Below, piece by piece: positions 55,124-64,000 of a DNA stretch of 64,000 nt (its first letter is position 1; every line of letters begins with the position of its first letter). The DNA lies in contig NZ_MDHN01000024.1 of assembly GCF_001757105.1 (NCBI RefSeq), forward strand, positions 19,060-83,059, read 5' to 3'. Under the pieces are notes generated by a model, which did no database searches, was not told the DNA's origin, and was given only the letters and a program-made list of their open reading frames with translations. This DNA comes from Alteromonas confluentis (lineage in GTDB: Bacteria; Pseudomonadota; Gammaproteobacteria; Enterobacterales; Alteromonadaceae). The position numbers were made by a program, and so were the translations under genes.

Positions 55124-55957
55124 ATGCCTTTGCAGGTTGCCCTTGCTGAACATAATGGGATTGTCACCCAAAGAACACTGATGCCGGGACGACATTATAT
55201 TCTCGGCCGCAGTGAACTGGCCGATATTGTCATCCCTCATCCTCAGGTGTCACGTCAACATGCCATTCTGATTGCCCAAAATGACGACCGTTGGAGCCTT
55301 CAGGATACCAGTACCACAGGCTGTTTTATCCATGGAAAACCTGTCTCGTCGTTGATGCTGGATAGCTCTGTTGTTTTACACTTTGGTCCGGTGGCGTGTG
55401 AGCTAACAACCACCAGTGTGGACTCTGAAATGCAGGCTGCCTCCCTTGACATCTGGCAGCAATCCAGACTTAACGCACTGAAGGCTGCCCTCGCTGATTG
55501 CGCAGATACCCAGTCACTCATCGACATGGCGCAAAACTGTTTCGCTCAAACACTTCGCTGTGAACGAACTGCGGTACTCCTTTGCGATAACAATGCGAAT
55601 ATTTCGCAGGCTACGGGCTATCAACCCTGGATGGATGAAAGCCGCTTTACCGGCAGTCGAACCGTGATAAGGAATGCCATATCCCAGAAGCAACCGCTTG
55701 CTCTGGGCAATATCATGCAGCTTGACGATTACAATACGCAGCAAAGCGTTATCGCGAATCGAATTCAGGCAGCCGTTTGCATACCCCTTTTTGACGAGTC
55801 CAATGTGATTGGCGTGCTGTATGGTGACAACATTTCCGGTAGGCAGTATTTCACCGAAAACGAAGTTGCATTCGCGCGACAGATTGCTGATTTGTTATCT
55901 TTGCGATTGTTATTCCACTCTATCGAACATAAACTGAACCTGATACGTCAATCCTGA
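55124..55957 (+). CDS. FHA-GAF domain protein
   Basis: 277 residues. Residues about 1-95 form an FHA domain with its phosphothreonine-binding signature (YILGRSELADIVIP, VSRQHAILIAQ, DTSTTGCFIHGKPV). Residues about 110-270 form a GAF domain (LIDMAQNCFAQTLRCERTAV, AAVCIPLFDESNVIGVLYGD, FTENEVAFARQIADLLSLRL). No catalytic or DNA-binding domain is present. The next gene encodes a Ser/Thr kinase, so this protein is likely a phospho-threonine reader and small-ligand sensor for that kinase. The gene order and short spacing (20 and 33 bp) support one operon. Confidence 0.9.
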   Translation: MPLQVALAEHNGIVTQRTLMPGRHYILGRSELADIVIPHPQVSRQHAILIAQNDDRWSLQDTSTTGCFIHGKPVSSLMLDSSVVLHFGPVACELTTTSVDSEMQAASLDIWQQSRLNALKAALADCADTQSLIDMAQNCFAQTLRCERTAVLLCDNNANISQATGYQPWMDESRFTGSRTVIRNAISQKQPLALGNIMQLDDYNTQQSVIANRIQAAVCIPLFDESNVIGVLYGDNISGRQYFTENEVAFARQIADLLSLRLLFHSIEHKLNLIRQS

Positions 55958-55990
55958 CAGGTGCCCCACTGGGCAATTACAGGGTAAGTT

Positions 55991-58900
55991 TTGCATAATA
56001 ATAATAAAGGTGCTTCCCAAGCGGATGCACTACATACACAACAATTGCAAAACGCTTCCTTACCGGAGGCAGGTTTAGTCCTGTCTGATCGTTTCAAGGT
56101 CATCCGTCAGCTTGGAAAAGGCGCTCAAGCCAGTGTTTTCCTTGCCTATGACATGTTGCTCCAAACCGATGTTGCGCTGAAGTACATTCCCGACGCGAAT
56201 ACCAACCCTGCCGGCATGGAAGTGCTTCGCAACGAAGTGAACATAGGTAGAAAGTTACAACATCCCCGCATCATTCGCATTCACGACGTCTACACCCATT
56301 TTAACGATGCCTTTTTCACCATGTCGTTTGTGCCGGGTAACCCGCTTTATGTGCGCATGGAAAAGCCCGTATCGTTAGACCGTTATCAAATATGGCGGGA
56401 TCAATTACTTGATGCACTCATGGCCTGTCACGTTGCCGGTATCAGCCATGGCGATATCAAACCGGATAACATTCTCATTGATGAACACGATGAGCTGCTG
56501 TTAATTGATTTTGGTATCGGTCACGAGACCAGCCAAAGTGAACACACCAGCGGCCATGTTGCATTTACCGCACCTGAAGTCATCGCTACGGGTAAGGCAT
56601 CAGCGACCTCCGAGGTTTATTCTGCTGGCAAAGTGCTTGAACTGGTTCTCGGCGCTGTTACCGTAAACACAAAGGCGGATAAACGAAGCCTGAATGCTGA
56701 ACGTAAATTACTCAGCAAAATGACCAGCCATTCGCCTCAGGCTAGGCCGCAGTTTAGTGATTTCCCGTCAATTAAAGACGGAAGCTATCATGTGAACACC
56801 CATTCATTTTTAGTTGTCGGAGCGGTAATTCTCGCTTCGATATATCTGATGCTGATGGTGTTTAAGTTTTACTCCACAGACTCAGTACCGCCAGTAGCAA
56901 CATCGGGTACAAAGCGACTGCTGCTATTAGCTGCTGATGATGTACCGGTACTGCAAACCATTAACGCCATGGTTGCACTGCCTTTGAGTACATCCCCAGA
57001 GATTGACGTCATCGATCAATATGCGAGCTTTGAGGTTGCCAAGAATCTATCGCTACAGCCGTTCATCAATCAGCATGATCGGGTCGACCTTGCCACTACT
57101 ATGAGTGCAGATATTGTCGTTAATGTTGATGCAGCTGAAGCCAGCGCGACACATTGGGTGATACGGGCTACGGGCAGAAGTATGCCTGCAGATAGCGTAC
57201 TGTTTGATTTCACCCAACCCTTTTCAATCGAGCAGTTGTCTGCCGACGCACAAGCATTTGCCAACCAACTCAGTGACGCCCTTCTCACCTCACCCACAAT
57301 GGTTACATCTGAGCAGGACACAGCATTCATATCGAGCTATTTCCTCAACAATGATCGGTTTAACCAAGCAGACAGCAGTGACGCATTGTTCCAGCTAAAG
57401 GAGGCTGCCCCTACCTACCCCGGCGGATGGCTTTATGCAGCCCGTCAGGCTCTTAATCAAAATGACATCAGTGCCTGTCGAGAATATCTTGATGTATTGT
57501 TTAGCCTGCCTGACGTCGACCCATTCTTTACCCTTAGTGGTCAATACATAAGAGCACTCGCGAACGACGATCTTGAACTTGCCAGAAGCACCATTACTGA
57601 ACTCAATCAGCGCTATCCAGATCGCGCCAGCCTTTTATCTGAGCTAGGTATGGTAATGGAATGGGCGGGAGACATGGATGCGGCTGCCCACGCCTATGAG
57701 CAAGCAACCCAGCAGGCGCCAGGCGAAGGACAATATTGGTTTGAGCTGGCCAGAATAAAAATTATTAACGGCAACATCAGTGACGCCATCAATCACGAAC
57801 TGACCAAAGCCCTTGTGGCTTTCAGAACTCGTGGAGACCGTGAAGGTCAGGGATTGGTGTTAAACGCATTTGGTGTCGCCCACTTAAGGCTGGCCGAATA
57901 CGATACCGCCAGCCAGTATTTTTCTGATGCGCTGGCATTTCGCACTGTTAACGACTACCCGGCGCAGCGAGCAACAACGCTGGCGAACTTTGCCAACGCC
58001 GCGGCGGTGCTCGGCAACTATGATGAAGCGGCAGCGTCACTCAACGAAGCTTCAGACATTCTCGCTGAGCTGGGCGACAACGAAGAATTAGCCCATGTAC
58101 TGGATACCCTCGGCTTCCTATACGAGGAACAGGGACAGTACGCCAAGGCACTCACTTATTATAAGCGCGGTTTGGACATACGTGTTCAGGAAAGTAATCG
58201 AAGTGAAAAAGCGGCAAGCATGAGCAATGTTGCTTTCATGCATTTTCTCACCGGCGATTTTTCACTTGCTGATATTTATTGGCAACAGGCGCTTAATCAG
58301 TTCATTTCTGCTCAAGACAAGGCACATGTGGTGCGCACCCAACAGAATATTGCCCAGCTCTCGCTCGTGAAAGGAGACTGGATCGCCGCCAGCAGATTAC
58401 TGCAGAACACATCCGGAGAAATCTCAGGGAACATGCAGCAGGAAGCGATGATTAATCATCTGCTGTTCAGTTATCTACAATTTGCCAGGGGCGATTTAAC
58501 AGCCAGCACATTAGCACTGCAACAGGCTGAGACGCTGGCATTGGAAACGACAGACCCTCGCTCCCAGGCTGAAATTCAATTATGGCATGGTGAGGTGTGT
58601 TTGATGATCGCTGACTTTGACTGCCTGAGTGAACAAATCAATGATGCTGAGTCATTTATTACTGCGCAGATGAGCGAACAGACCGCCATGCTAACCTGGC
58701 TAAAAGTGGCATTAAGCATTGAAACTGAGGGCGTATCTTCAGCGCCCGGACAAGATACCGTGCAACTTCTGTTTCCAGGAAATATACCGGTACTCACTGA
58801 AATAAAGATTGCGCTCGATCTTCAACAACGCTTAGCGCTAGGTAAAGACAGCGAGTTCATGAAACGTGCCTCATCGCTGATGAAGCCCATTTATTATCAG

Positions 58901-59128
58901 TATTACTTACAACTACTGTACCTCAAAGCCCGCAATGGAGAAGATGTGGCAAACGCGTTGAAGCAGGCCCTGGCTGCCCATCCTGATTTCTGGCGCAGTC
59001 ATTTGTACTATGGTGTATTAACTGACGCAGGTAGCCAGCAACTGATGCAAAAAAGCCTTGAAGACTGGCTTTTACAACTTACCGAAGAACAGGCAAAACA
59101 ATACAGGGCTGCATATCTTGGGCAATGA
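55991..59128 (+). CDS. transmembrane Ser/Thr protein kinase with TPR domain
   Basis: 1045 residues from a TTG start (AGGG upstream). Hanks-type kinase at residues 35-260: Gly loop RQLGKGAQASVFLAY, Lys64 in DVALKYIPD, catalytic D155 in SHGDIKPDNILID (HGD instead of HRD), D173 in LIDFGIGHETS, TAPEVIATG. One TM helix at about 272-294 (FLVVGAVILASIYLMLMV). An alpha/beta domain of about 150 residues follows, then at least eight TPR-like repeats from about 470 to 870 (LSELGMVMEWAGDMDAAAHA, LNAFGVAHLRLAEYDTASQY, LDTLGFLYEEQGQYAKALTY). With one TM segment the TPR half should be periplasmic. The histidine kinase gene overlaps the end by 11 bp. Confidence 0.9.
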   Translation: MHNNNKGASQADALHTQQLQNASLPEAGLVLSDRFKVIRQLGKGAQASVFLAYDMLLQTDVALKYIPDANTNPAGMEVLRNEVNIGRKLQHPRIIRIHDVYTHFNDAFFTMSFVPGNPLYVRMEKPVSLDRYQIWRDQLLDALMACHVAGISHGDIKPDNILIDEHDELLLIDFGIGHETSQSEHTSGHVAFTAPEVIATGKASATSEVYSAGKVLELVLGAVTVNTKADKRSLNAERKLLSKMTSHSPQARPQFSDFPSIKDGSYHVNTHSFLVVGAVILASIYLMLMVFKFYSTDSVPPVATSGTKRLLLLAADDVPVLQTINAMVALPLSTSPEIDVIDQYASFEVAKNLSLQPFINQHDRVDLATTMSADIVVNVDAAEASATHWVIRATGRSMPADSVLFDFTQPFSIEQLSADAQAFANQLSDALLTSPTMVTSEQDTAFISSYFLNNDRFNQADSSDALFQLKEAAPTYPGGWLYAARQALNQNDISACREYLDVLFSLPDVDPFFTLSGQYIRALANDDLELARSTITELNQRYPDRASLLSELGMVMEWAGDMDAAAHAYEQATQQAPGEGQYWFELARIKIINGNISDAINHELTKALVAFRTRGDREGQGLVLNAFGVAHLRLAEYDTASQYFSDALAFRTVNDYPAQRATTLANFANAAAVLGNYDEAAASLNEASDILAELGDNEELAHVLDTLGFLYEEQGQYAKALTYYKRGLDIRVQESNRSEKAASMSNVAFMHFLTGDFSLADIYWQQALNQFISAQDKAHVVRTQQNIAQLSLVKGDWIAASRLLQNTSGEISGNMQQEAMINHLLFSYLQFARGDLTASTLALQQAETLALETTDPRSQAEIQLWHGEVCLMIADFDCLSEQINDAESFITAQMSEQTAMLTWLKVALSIETEGVSSAPGQDTVQLLFPGNIPVLTEIKIALDLQQRLALGKDSEFMKRASSLMKPIYYQYYLQLLYLKARNGEDVANALKQALAAHPDFWRSHLYYGVLTDAGSQQLMQKSLEDWLLQLTEEQAKQYRAAYLGQ

Positions 59129-59810
59129 TAATCAAGACATCATCACCGATATACTTAAGCAACAAGCCTTCCTTAAAAAGCGGTTAGATGAGGAGCAGCT
59201 TCAGCTTACCAGTATGGCTAAGCGACTGTGGGCTCAGCAAGAAGCTGATAAAGCAAACCTCTCCCGTGAGCTTCACGATGGAATCGGCCAACTGCTTACT
59301 GCCCTCACTCGTCGATTGAGCACGCTAGGCAACCGTGATCCTGAGTTTGTGGAGCTTGCAGAAATAGCCAATATGGCATTGGAGGATGTGAGACATCTTT
59401 CACGAATGATGAGCCCAACCATCCTTGATGACTTAGGCTTAAAGCCGGCACTAAAATGGCTGTGCCGTTCATTATTTGAAGATACCGATATGCAATGCGA
59501 CTGTCTGGTTCAGCTTCATAATGACATCGCCGACGACCTAAGCACGCTGGTATTTAGAATTTCCCAGGAAGTGCTTACAAATGCATTGAAGCATAGTGGT
59601 GCTGCGCATATTTCCCTGAACCTGCAAAGCAGTTACAACTCGCTATTGCTAGAGATTCGTGACGATGGCAACGGGTTTGACTATGAGCAAGTGGCAAAGG
59701 GCGTCGGGCTGACGAGCATTGCTGACCGCGCCAAGGCTTTCGACGCGAAGCTGAACATTATTTCCCGCCCAGGAAAAGGCACCCAGACAAGAGTAACCAT
59801 TCCCCTATGA
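59118..59810 (+). CDS. NarL/DegS-type soluble histidine kinase
   Basis: 230 residues from TTG at 59118 (AGGG about 9 bp before), overlapping the STPK gene by 11 bp; an earlier TTG at 59058 lacks a ribosome binding site. A short coiled coil (residues about 10-45) leads into a HisKA_3 domain with phospho-His H53 in LSRELHDGIGQLLTAL, and an HATPase domain (EVLTNALKHSGA, DDGNGFDYE, GVGLTSIADRA). There is no membrane or sensory domain of its own, so its input probably comes from the FHA-GAF protein or the transmembrane Ser/Thr kinase. Its stop overlaps the response regulator's ATG by four bases. Confidence 0.88.
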   Translation: MGNDNQDIITDILKQQAFLKKRLDEEQLQLTSMAKRLWAQQEADKANLSRELHDGIGQLLTALTRRLSTLGNRDPEFVELAEIANMALEDVRHLSRMMSPTILDDLGLKPALKWLCRSLFEDTDMQCDCLVQLHNDIADDLSTLVFRISQEVLTNALKHSGAAHISLNLQSSYNSLLLEIRDDGNGFDYEQVAKGVGLTSIADRAKAFDAKLNIISRPGKGTQTRVTIPL

Positions 59811-60433
59811 GTATTAAAATTATCATTGCAGATGATCATGTCATCATGCGCCAGGGCCTAATCCAAATGTTACAAGCCGACGGCCATTTTACGGTGATTG
59901 GAGAATGTGGCGATGGTGTCAGCTTAATTAATCTTGTGCTGACCGAGAGTCCAGATGTGGTATTAATGGATATCTCCATGCCCGAAATGAGCGGTCTCGT
60001 GGCTATCGACAAAATACTCGCGCAACGGCCGATGACACGTATTCTGGTACTGTCGATGCATAATGAACGAGAATATATGGAAGCGATGCGCGATGCTGGT
60101 GCCAAGGGATATCTGCAGAAAGAAACCTCTGCTGATGCGCTGGTTCAGGCGATTAAACAGGTCGCCGCAGGTAAACAAATTTTTCCGGGATTAGAATCAC
60201 TAACCGCAGAGACGTCACCCGCAACCATCAGCCCCCTCAGTGTACTAACCCGTAGAGAACGTGAAGTTTTCTTTCTTGTGGCAGCGGGCAATACCAGTAA
60301 GAGAATAGCGGAACTACTCACGATGAGTCTCAAAACGGCTGAAAATCATCGGAGTAATATTTATAAGAAACTGAATGTTTCAAGTTCTGCTGAGCTTATC
60401 AGGCTGGCCGGCAAAGCCGGCCTCCTTGAATAA
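59807..60433 (+). CDS. NarL/LuxR-family response regulator
   Basis: 208 residues. Receiver with IIIADDHVIMRQGL, phospho-acceptor D55 in VVLMDISMPEMSG and Lys in GYLQKETS; LuxR-type helix-turn-helix at about 145-205 (LTRREREVFFLVAAGNTSKR, LKTAENHRSNIYKKLNVSS). It is coupled to the kinase gene by an ATGA overlap and is the only DNA-binding protein in the cassette. The likely targets are the two flanking protease promoters, which share TAGGT-N6-CCCCTA. Convergent with the second subtilase: one base separates the stops. Confidence 0.93.
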   Translation: MSIKIIIADDHVIMRQGLIQMLQADGHFTVIGECGDGVSLINLVLTESPDVVLMDISMPEMSGLVAIDKILAQRPMTRILVLSMHNEREYMEAMRDAGAKGYLQKETSADALVQAIKQVAAGKQIFPGLESLTAETSPATISPLSVLTRREREVFFLVAAGNTSKRIAELLTMSLKTAENHRSNIYKKLNVSSSAELIRLAGKAGLLE

Positions 60434-60434
60434 C

Positions 60435-62885
60435 TTACAGTTGGTCTTTCAGTGTAAGACTGAAAGCCACATCAGCACGAGTTACTGCATTATCCGGTAC
60501 AAACGATGCAGCAACCGTAGGCTCCAAATCAAATCGGCCCTGACTCACTGCCACCGACACCTGCATAATGCCCGAAGCCAGTGCCTGCTGCACATAGCCT
60601 CGCATGGCTGGTGAGATGTCGTCGCTGTCATCAATCTCAATCGCTTCGCCAAACACAATGGCAACAATCGGAGATTCTGGGTCAAACGCTTCTGCTGCCT
60701 CTTGTAAACCCATTGCCTGAACCAGTGAATAAGCCAGGGCTTCACGGCTAACCGTATCATCGCTGCCAAACACCGAAGCCGAGTCTGTGAGCATGACTGG
60801 GTTCATCGACTGTACACGGTCTGATAGCAGCGTCCCCGGCGTAGATACGCTGTTTAATACTGCGCCAAATTCTCCAGCGTCATTGAATGCACTGTCATTG
60901 CCGGTCAAAGTTTGACGCAAGCTTGAAGAAAGCGACAATGCATCTGCAAGTTCGACTCGACTGATAAAACTGTCCGGTTTGAAACCGTTCGCCGTGCCGT
61001 CCATCAAGTGCTTACCTACAACATATTCCACATAGCTTTGTGCTGGATGGCCATCAACATCATCTAGGCCAGTATATCCAGCGGTTTCGAGCAAGCGGAT
61101 ATTCACTTCTGTTGTGCTCGGCACACCAAGACCATTTGTCACACCAAGGGGATCAACAGATACGCCACTTATGCTGCCAATACCGCTACTATACAATTTC
61201 CAGGTTCCAGCCATCCCCGGTGCAGATGTACCTACGGCAGAACCCAGTGCAGGCAGGCCAATCCCTGAACCATAACGGTTACCTGCAGGATCTTCGAGAA
61301 CAAAAGCGGTACCGGTTTCAATTGATGCAGATGCCAGCACCATGGAGACATTATCTGCAACGATGAATGTTTCTGTGGGTCTGTCCCCTACTGGCACGTA
61401 CGTTGTTTCAAGGGTAAAACTGTCGCCTTCCGTAATGTTTGCAAAGGCGTTAAATTCGCGGTCTATTTTCAGCGTATCACCGAAAACCTCCTCCCCGTTA
61501 ACCACCGCACTCACTGCCGCGTGCGCATTCACATAGCCTGCACCAGCCTCCCAGGCAGCAAGTCCAGCCATTGGAGTCGCCGTTTCTTGAAGGATACGTT
61601 TAACATCAAACCATTGCAGATTAGGATCAGCTTCTAGCATCAGCGCAACAATCCCTGACACATGGGGTGCTGCCATAGATGTACCACTAGAGACCGTGTA
61701 GAAAGGCAAGTGTTGAGGCTCAATCATGGCAGCATCATCCTGGGCGCTGAGTCCGCCCAAACTGGATGTTGAAGCTCTCACCGAAATGACATCCACGCCA
61801 GGTGCGGTAACCGTTGGACGGTCTTCCCAGGTAAACACTTCGCCGTCGACAACCACTTCACCGCCTTTGCCGTCGACACCACGGGAGCTGAAGTCAGCCA
61901 GATTACCCTCTTTATCACCCGCTGCCACAGTCACTACCCAAGGGGCCTTTTTGAAATTACCCGTTATTGTTGATTCACCAGCACCGGAGTTGCCCGCAGA
62001 GAAAACCGTAATAATGCCCCTATCGGCCAGTGCTTTGGTTGCCACGTTTGTAGGATCATCTGGATTAAACGGCGTGCCTACATCACCGGTATTGCCGAAC
62101 GAGTTTGAGATAACGCGGATGTTGTAATCAAATTGATGGGTAAGCGCATAGTCAAAGCCGCCCAGCGTATCTAGAATAAACAGCGCTGCGCCAGAGCCGT
62201 AACCAATAATATCAGCACCAGGCGCTACCCCTGCGTGTAAGCCACTACTTTGTGCACCGTTGCCGCCAACCGTACCAGCAACATGACTGCCGTGTCCGCC
62301 ACCAATATCACTATTCGCGACATTCTCTTGGTAGGTGATAGGAAGAATACTGCTGAAGCTTGCCAAATTCGTCTGAGCAAGTACGTTTTGTACAACGTGA
62401 TCAGGATACGCGATGTCTGAATGTGTGCCATCTACCCCTGAATCATTCACTACTACACCAATTCCACGGCCAGAATACGGTACACCGTTGTGACGAAGGT
62501 TACGGTCAGCGCGCATAGCCTGTACGCCTGTAATTTGAGTAGATTCGTAATTTTCTAATTCGAGTTGAGCATTGTCATAAACCGACACTACATCATCACG
62601 AGCATAGAGTGCTTCGACCTGCGCTTTAGTGGCCAGTATGCCCACGATAGGTAAATTCTGTAGTTTTACCCCTTGAGAAACACCCAACGCAGCAAGCGCA
62701 TCAAGCTGCAGAGCACTCACCGGCCCGGTACCGTCAAAAGTAACGATAACCTGTTGTAATTGTTCTGGTGCTTCTGCGAGTTTATCAGCTAATGCGATAT
62801 CAAACGTTTTAGCAGACAGTGGTGCCATAGGAAGAGCACAGGCGACAGTGATTGAGAGTAGTGTTTTTTTAGTTAGATTTTTCAT
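60435..62885 (-). CDS. secreted S8 subtilisin-like protease, SLH-like C-terminus (paralogue)
   Basis: 816 residues, clearly paralogous over its full length to the protease at 51711-54191. Signal peptide (MKNLTKKTLLSITVACALPM), prodomain to about residue 120, triad D148 (VNDSGVDGTHSD), H198 (GGGHGSHVAG) and S403 (SGTSMAAPHVSG), oxyanion Asn in FSAGNSGAGES. The C-terminus again has two SLH-like stretches (DGHPAQSYVEYVVGKHLMDG; VPDNAVTRADVAFSLTL). It faces the signalling operon from the other side and carries the same promoter element. Confidence 0.93.
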   Translation of the reverse strand: MKNLTKKTLLSITVACALPMAPLSAKTFDIALADKLAEAPEQLQQVIVTFDGTGPVSALQLDALAALGVSQGVKLQNLPIVGILATKAQVEALYARDDVVSVYDNAQLELENYESTQITGVQAMRADRNLRHNGVPYSGRGIGVVVNDSGVDGTHSDIAYPDHVVQNVLAQTNLASFSSILPITYQENVANSDIGGGHGSHVAGTVGGNGAQSSGLHAGVAPGADIIGYGSGAALFILDTLGGFDYALTHQFDYNIRVISNSFGNTGDVGTPFNPDDPTNVATKALADRGIITVFSAGNSGAGESTITGNFKKAPWVVTVAAGDKEGNLADFSSRGVDGKGGEVVVDGEVFTWEDRPTVTAPGVDVISVRASTSSLGGLSAQDDAAMIEPQHLPFYTVSSGTSMAAPHVSGIVALMLEADPNLQWFDVKRILQETATPMAGLAAWEAGAGYVNAHAAVSAVVNGEEVFGDTLKIDREFNAFANITEGDSFTLETTYVPVGDRPTETFIVADNVSMVLASASIETGTAFVLEDPAGNRYGSGIGLPALGSAVGTSAPGMAGTWKLYSSGIGSISGVSVDPLGVTNGLGVPSTTEVNIRLLETAGYTGLDDVDGHPAQSYVEYVVGKHLMDGTANGFKPDSFISRVELADALSLSSSLRQTLTGNDSAFNDAGEFGAVLNSVSTPGTLLSDRVQSMNPVMLTDSASVFGSDDTVSREALAYSLVQAMGLQEAAEAFDPESPIVAIVFGEAIEIDDSDDISPAMRGYVQQALASGIMQVSVAVSQGRFDLEPTVAASFVPDNAVTRADVAFSLTLKDQL

Positions 62886-62941
62886 CAGGAACCCCTTGTT
62901 GTTTACCTGATGAGTATTGTCTTTTGACTATTTTATGGACA

Positions 62942-62957
62942 TAGGTATTTCCCCCTA
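62942..62957. promoter_or_regulatory. TAGGT-N6-CCCCTA element before second subtilase
   Basis: TAGGTATTTCCCCCTA, 57 bp upstream of the protease ATG; same half-sites and spacing as 51601-51616, and ATGG lies a few bases 5' in both. Its orientation relative to the gene is opposite to the first copy, which is not unusual for an inverted-repeat operator. Confidence 0.5.
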
Positions 62958-63008
62958 TTAATCGAAAGTGCACTCAGTCAGTCTTGCATAATGATTAATT
63001 GCGGGCAT

Positions 63009-63037
63009 AAAAAAGGCCGCTTGCGCGACCTTTTTTT
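63009..63037. terminator. terminator after tuf
   Basis: AAAAAAGGCCGC (63009-63020) / GCGACCTTTTTT (63025-63036), one G-T pair, loop TTGC, with A and T tracts on both sides. It follows the tuf stop on the minus strand and lies in the promoter-side flank of the second subtilase. Confidence 0.9.
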
Positions 63038-63061
63038 GGACTAGCTTGAAGCTATCAACGA

Positions 63062-64000
63062 TTACTCGATGATTTTAGCAACAACACCAGCACCTACAGT
63101 ACGACCACCTTCACGGATTGCGAAGCGCAGACCTTCTTCCATCGCGATAGGAGCAATCAGCTCAACTACGAATTTCAGGTTGTCGCCTGGCATTACCATT
63201 TCAACGCCTTCTGGCAGTTCAACGGCACCAGTTACGTCAGTTGTACGGAAGTAGAACTGTGGACGGTAACCTTTGAAGAATGGAGTGTGACGACCGCCTT
63301 CATCTTTAGACAGTACGTATACTTCCGCTTCAAACTTAGTGTGAGGAGTGATTGAACCAGGCTTAGCCAGTACTTGACCACGCTCAACGTCGTCACGCTT
63401 AGTACCACGCAGCAGAACACCAACGTTCTCACCTGCACGACCTTCGTCAAGCAGCTTACGGAACATTTCAACACCGGTACAAGTCGTTTTAGTCGTATCT
63501 TTGATACCAACGATTTCTACTTCTTCACCAACTTTAACGATACCTTGCTCAACACGACCAGTTACAACAGTACCACGGCCTGAGATTGAGAATACGTCTT
63601 CGATTGGCAGGATGAACGGCTTGTCGATAGCACGCTCTGGCTCTGGAATGTAAGAATCCAGTGCTTCACCCAGTTCGATGATTTTCTTTTCCCACTCTGC
63701 GTCGCCTTCAAGGGCTTTCAGAGCAGAACCTTTGATTACTGGCAGATCGTCGCCTGGGAATTCGTATTCAGTCAGAAGTTCACGAACTTCCATCTCAACC
63801 AGTTCCAGCAGCTCTTCATCATCAACCATGTCACATTTGTTCATGAATACGATGATGTAAGGGATACCAACCTGACGACCCAGCAGGATGTGCTCACGAG
63901 TCTGTGGCATAGGACCATCAGTCGCCGCAACTACCAGGATACCGCCGTCCATCTGAGCAGCACCAGTGATCATGTTTTTAACGTAATCAGCGTGTCCTGG
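63062..64000 (-). CDS. tuf: elongation factor Tu, 5' part outside window
   Basis: The frame runs from the stop at 63062 to the right edge; the first visible codons read PGHADYVKN, part of the G3 region, so about 80 N-terminal residues are missing. Visible features: [14 protein letters not shown] (NKCD of G4), the G5 region GSALKAL, domain 2 ([20 protein letters not shown]) and domain 3 ending [10 protein letters not shown]. It delivers aminoacyl-tRNA to the ribosome. Codon use is extremely biased, as expected. A copy at this position next to unrelated genes may be one of two tuf genes. Confidence 0.97.
   Translation of the reverse strand, partial: PGHADYVKNMITGAAQMDGGILVVAATDGPMPQTREHILLGRQVGIPYIIVFMNKCDMVDDEELLELVEMEVRELLTEYEFPGDDLPVIKGSALKALEGDAEWEKKIIELGEALDSYIPEPERAIDKPFILPIEDVFSISGRGTVVTGRVEQGIVKVGEEVEIVGIKDTTKTTCTGVEMFRKLLDEGRAGENVGVLLRGTKRDDVERGQVLAKPGSITPHTKFEAEVYVLSKDEGGRHTPFFKGYRPQFYFRTTDVTGAVELPEGVEMVMPGDNLKFVVELIAPIAMEEGLRFAIREGGRTVGAGVVAKIIE

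Noticed and set aside
1..64000. CRISPR arrays, insertion sequences, prophage or integrase genes
   Set aside because: No spaced direct repeats, transposase, integrase or phage structural frames were found on either strand.

Overview
The window reads as a chromosomal segment of a marine gammaproteobacterium of the Alteromonadales (Alteromonadaceae or close relatives). The reasons are the divergent mdh/argR pair, two large TonB-dependent receptors including an Oar-like one, a secreted GH42 enzyme, the actP-DUF4212/crbS and acs-crbR acetate module, rimK with its neighbours, two secreted subtilases, and tuf at the right edge. I see no phage, insertion sequence, CRISPR array or rRNA. There is one tRNA (Leu, CAG). 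Genus-level placement cannot be made without a search.

Layout. 1-6.0 kb is an iron-type locus: EF-hand protein and DUF4198 protein divergent from a TonB-dependent receptor, followed by a PepSY membrane protein and a membrane-anchored flavoreductase, with two Fur-like boxes. 6.3-8.5 kb is a periplasmic GH42 glycosidase. 8.5-10.2 kb is mdh and argR, divergent. 10.4-16.2 kb is a complete tripartite RND efflux operon. 16.3-19.5 kb is an Oar-like receptor, followed by an 845-bp non-coding stretch with strong inverted repeats. 20.3-22.1 kb is an unrecognised pair, a PhnD-like periplasmic protein and a two-TM protein with a cytoplasmic tail. 22.3-24.1 kb is nucleoside salvage (uridine kinase, NupC). 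24.3-28.1 kb holds a 2OG-Fe(II) oxygenase, a TPR/transglutaminase-like lipoprotein, a lone ParA and glutaredoxin 2. 28.2-31.5 kb is c-di-GMP signalling (REC-GGDEF, HPt, GGDEF-EAL). 31.9-47.9 kb contains the acetate-switch genes (DnaQ-like exonuclease, DUF294 protein, actP, DUF4212, crbS; then crbR, acs and a porin) interrupted by an MscS-like channel and a rimK three-gene operon. 48.1-51.5 kb is a Na/Pi symporter, an aldo-keto reductase and an orphan sensor-like membrane protein.

The most unusual part is 51.7-62.9 kb. Two paralogous secreted subtilases with SLH-like C-termini bracket a compact signalling set: a small periplasmic protein, an FHA-GAF protein, a transmembrane Ser/Thr kinase with a large TPR region, a NarL-type histidine kinase and its LuxR-type response regulator. 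Both subtilase promoters carry the same spaced motif, TAGGT-N6-CCCCTA. This suggests that the cassette controls the proteases that flank it.

A second regulatory signal is a 17-bp element (near ATGAGACTTTGGTCTTA) found in pairs in the acs, actP/crbS and porin promoter regions, with members of each pair spaced 44, 33 and 22 bp apart. It is a good candidate for the CrbR operator.
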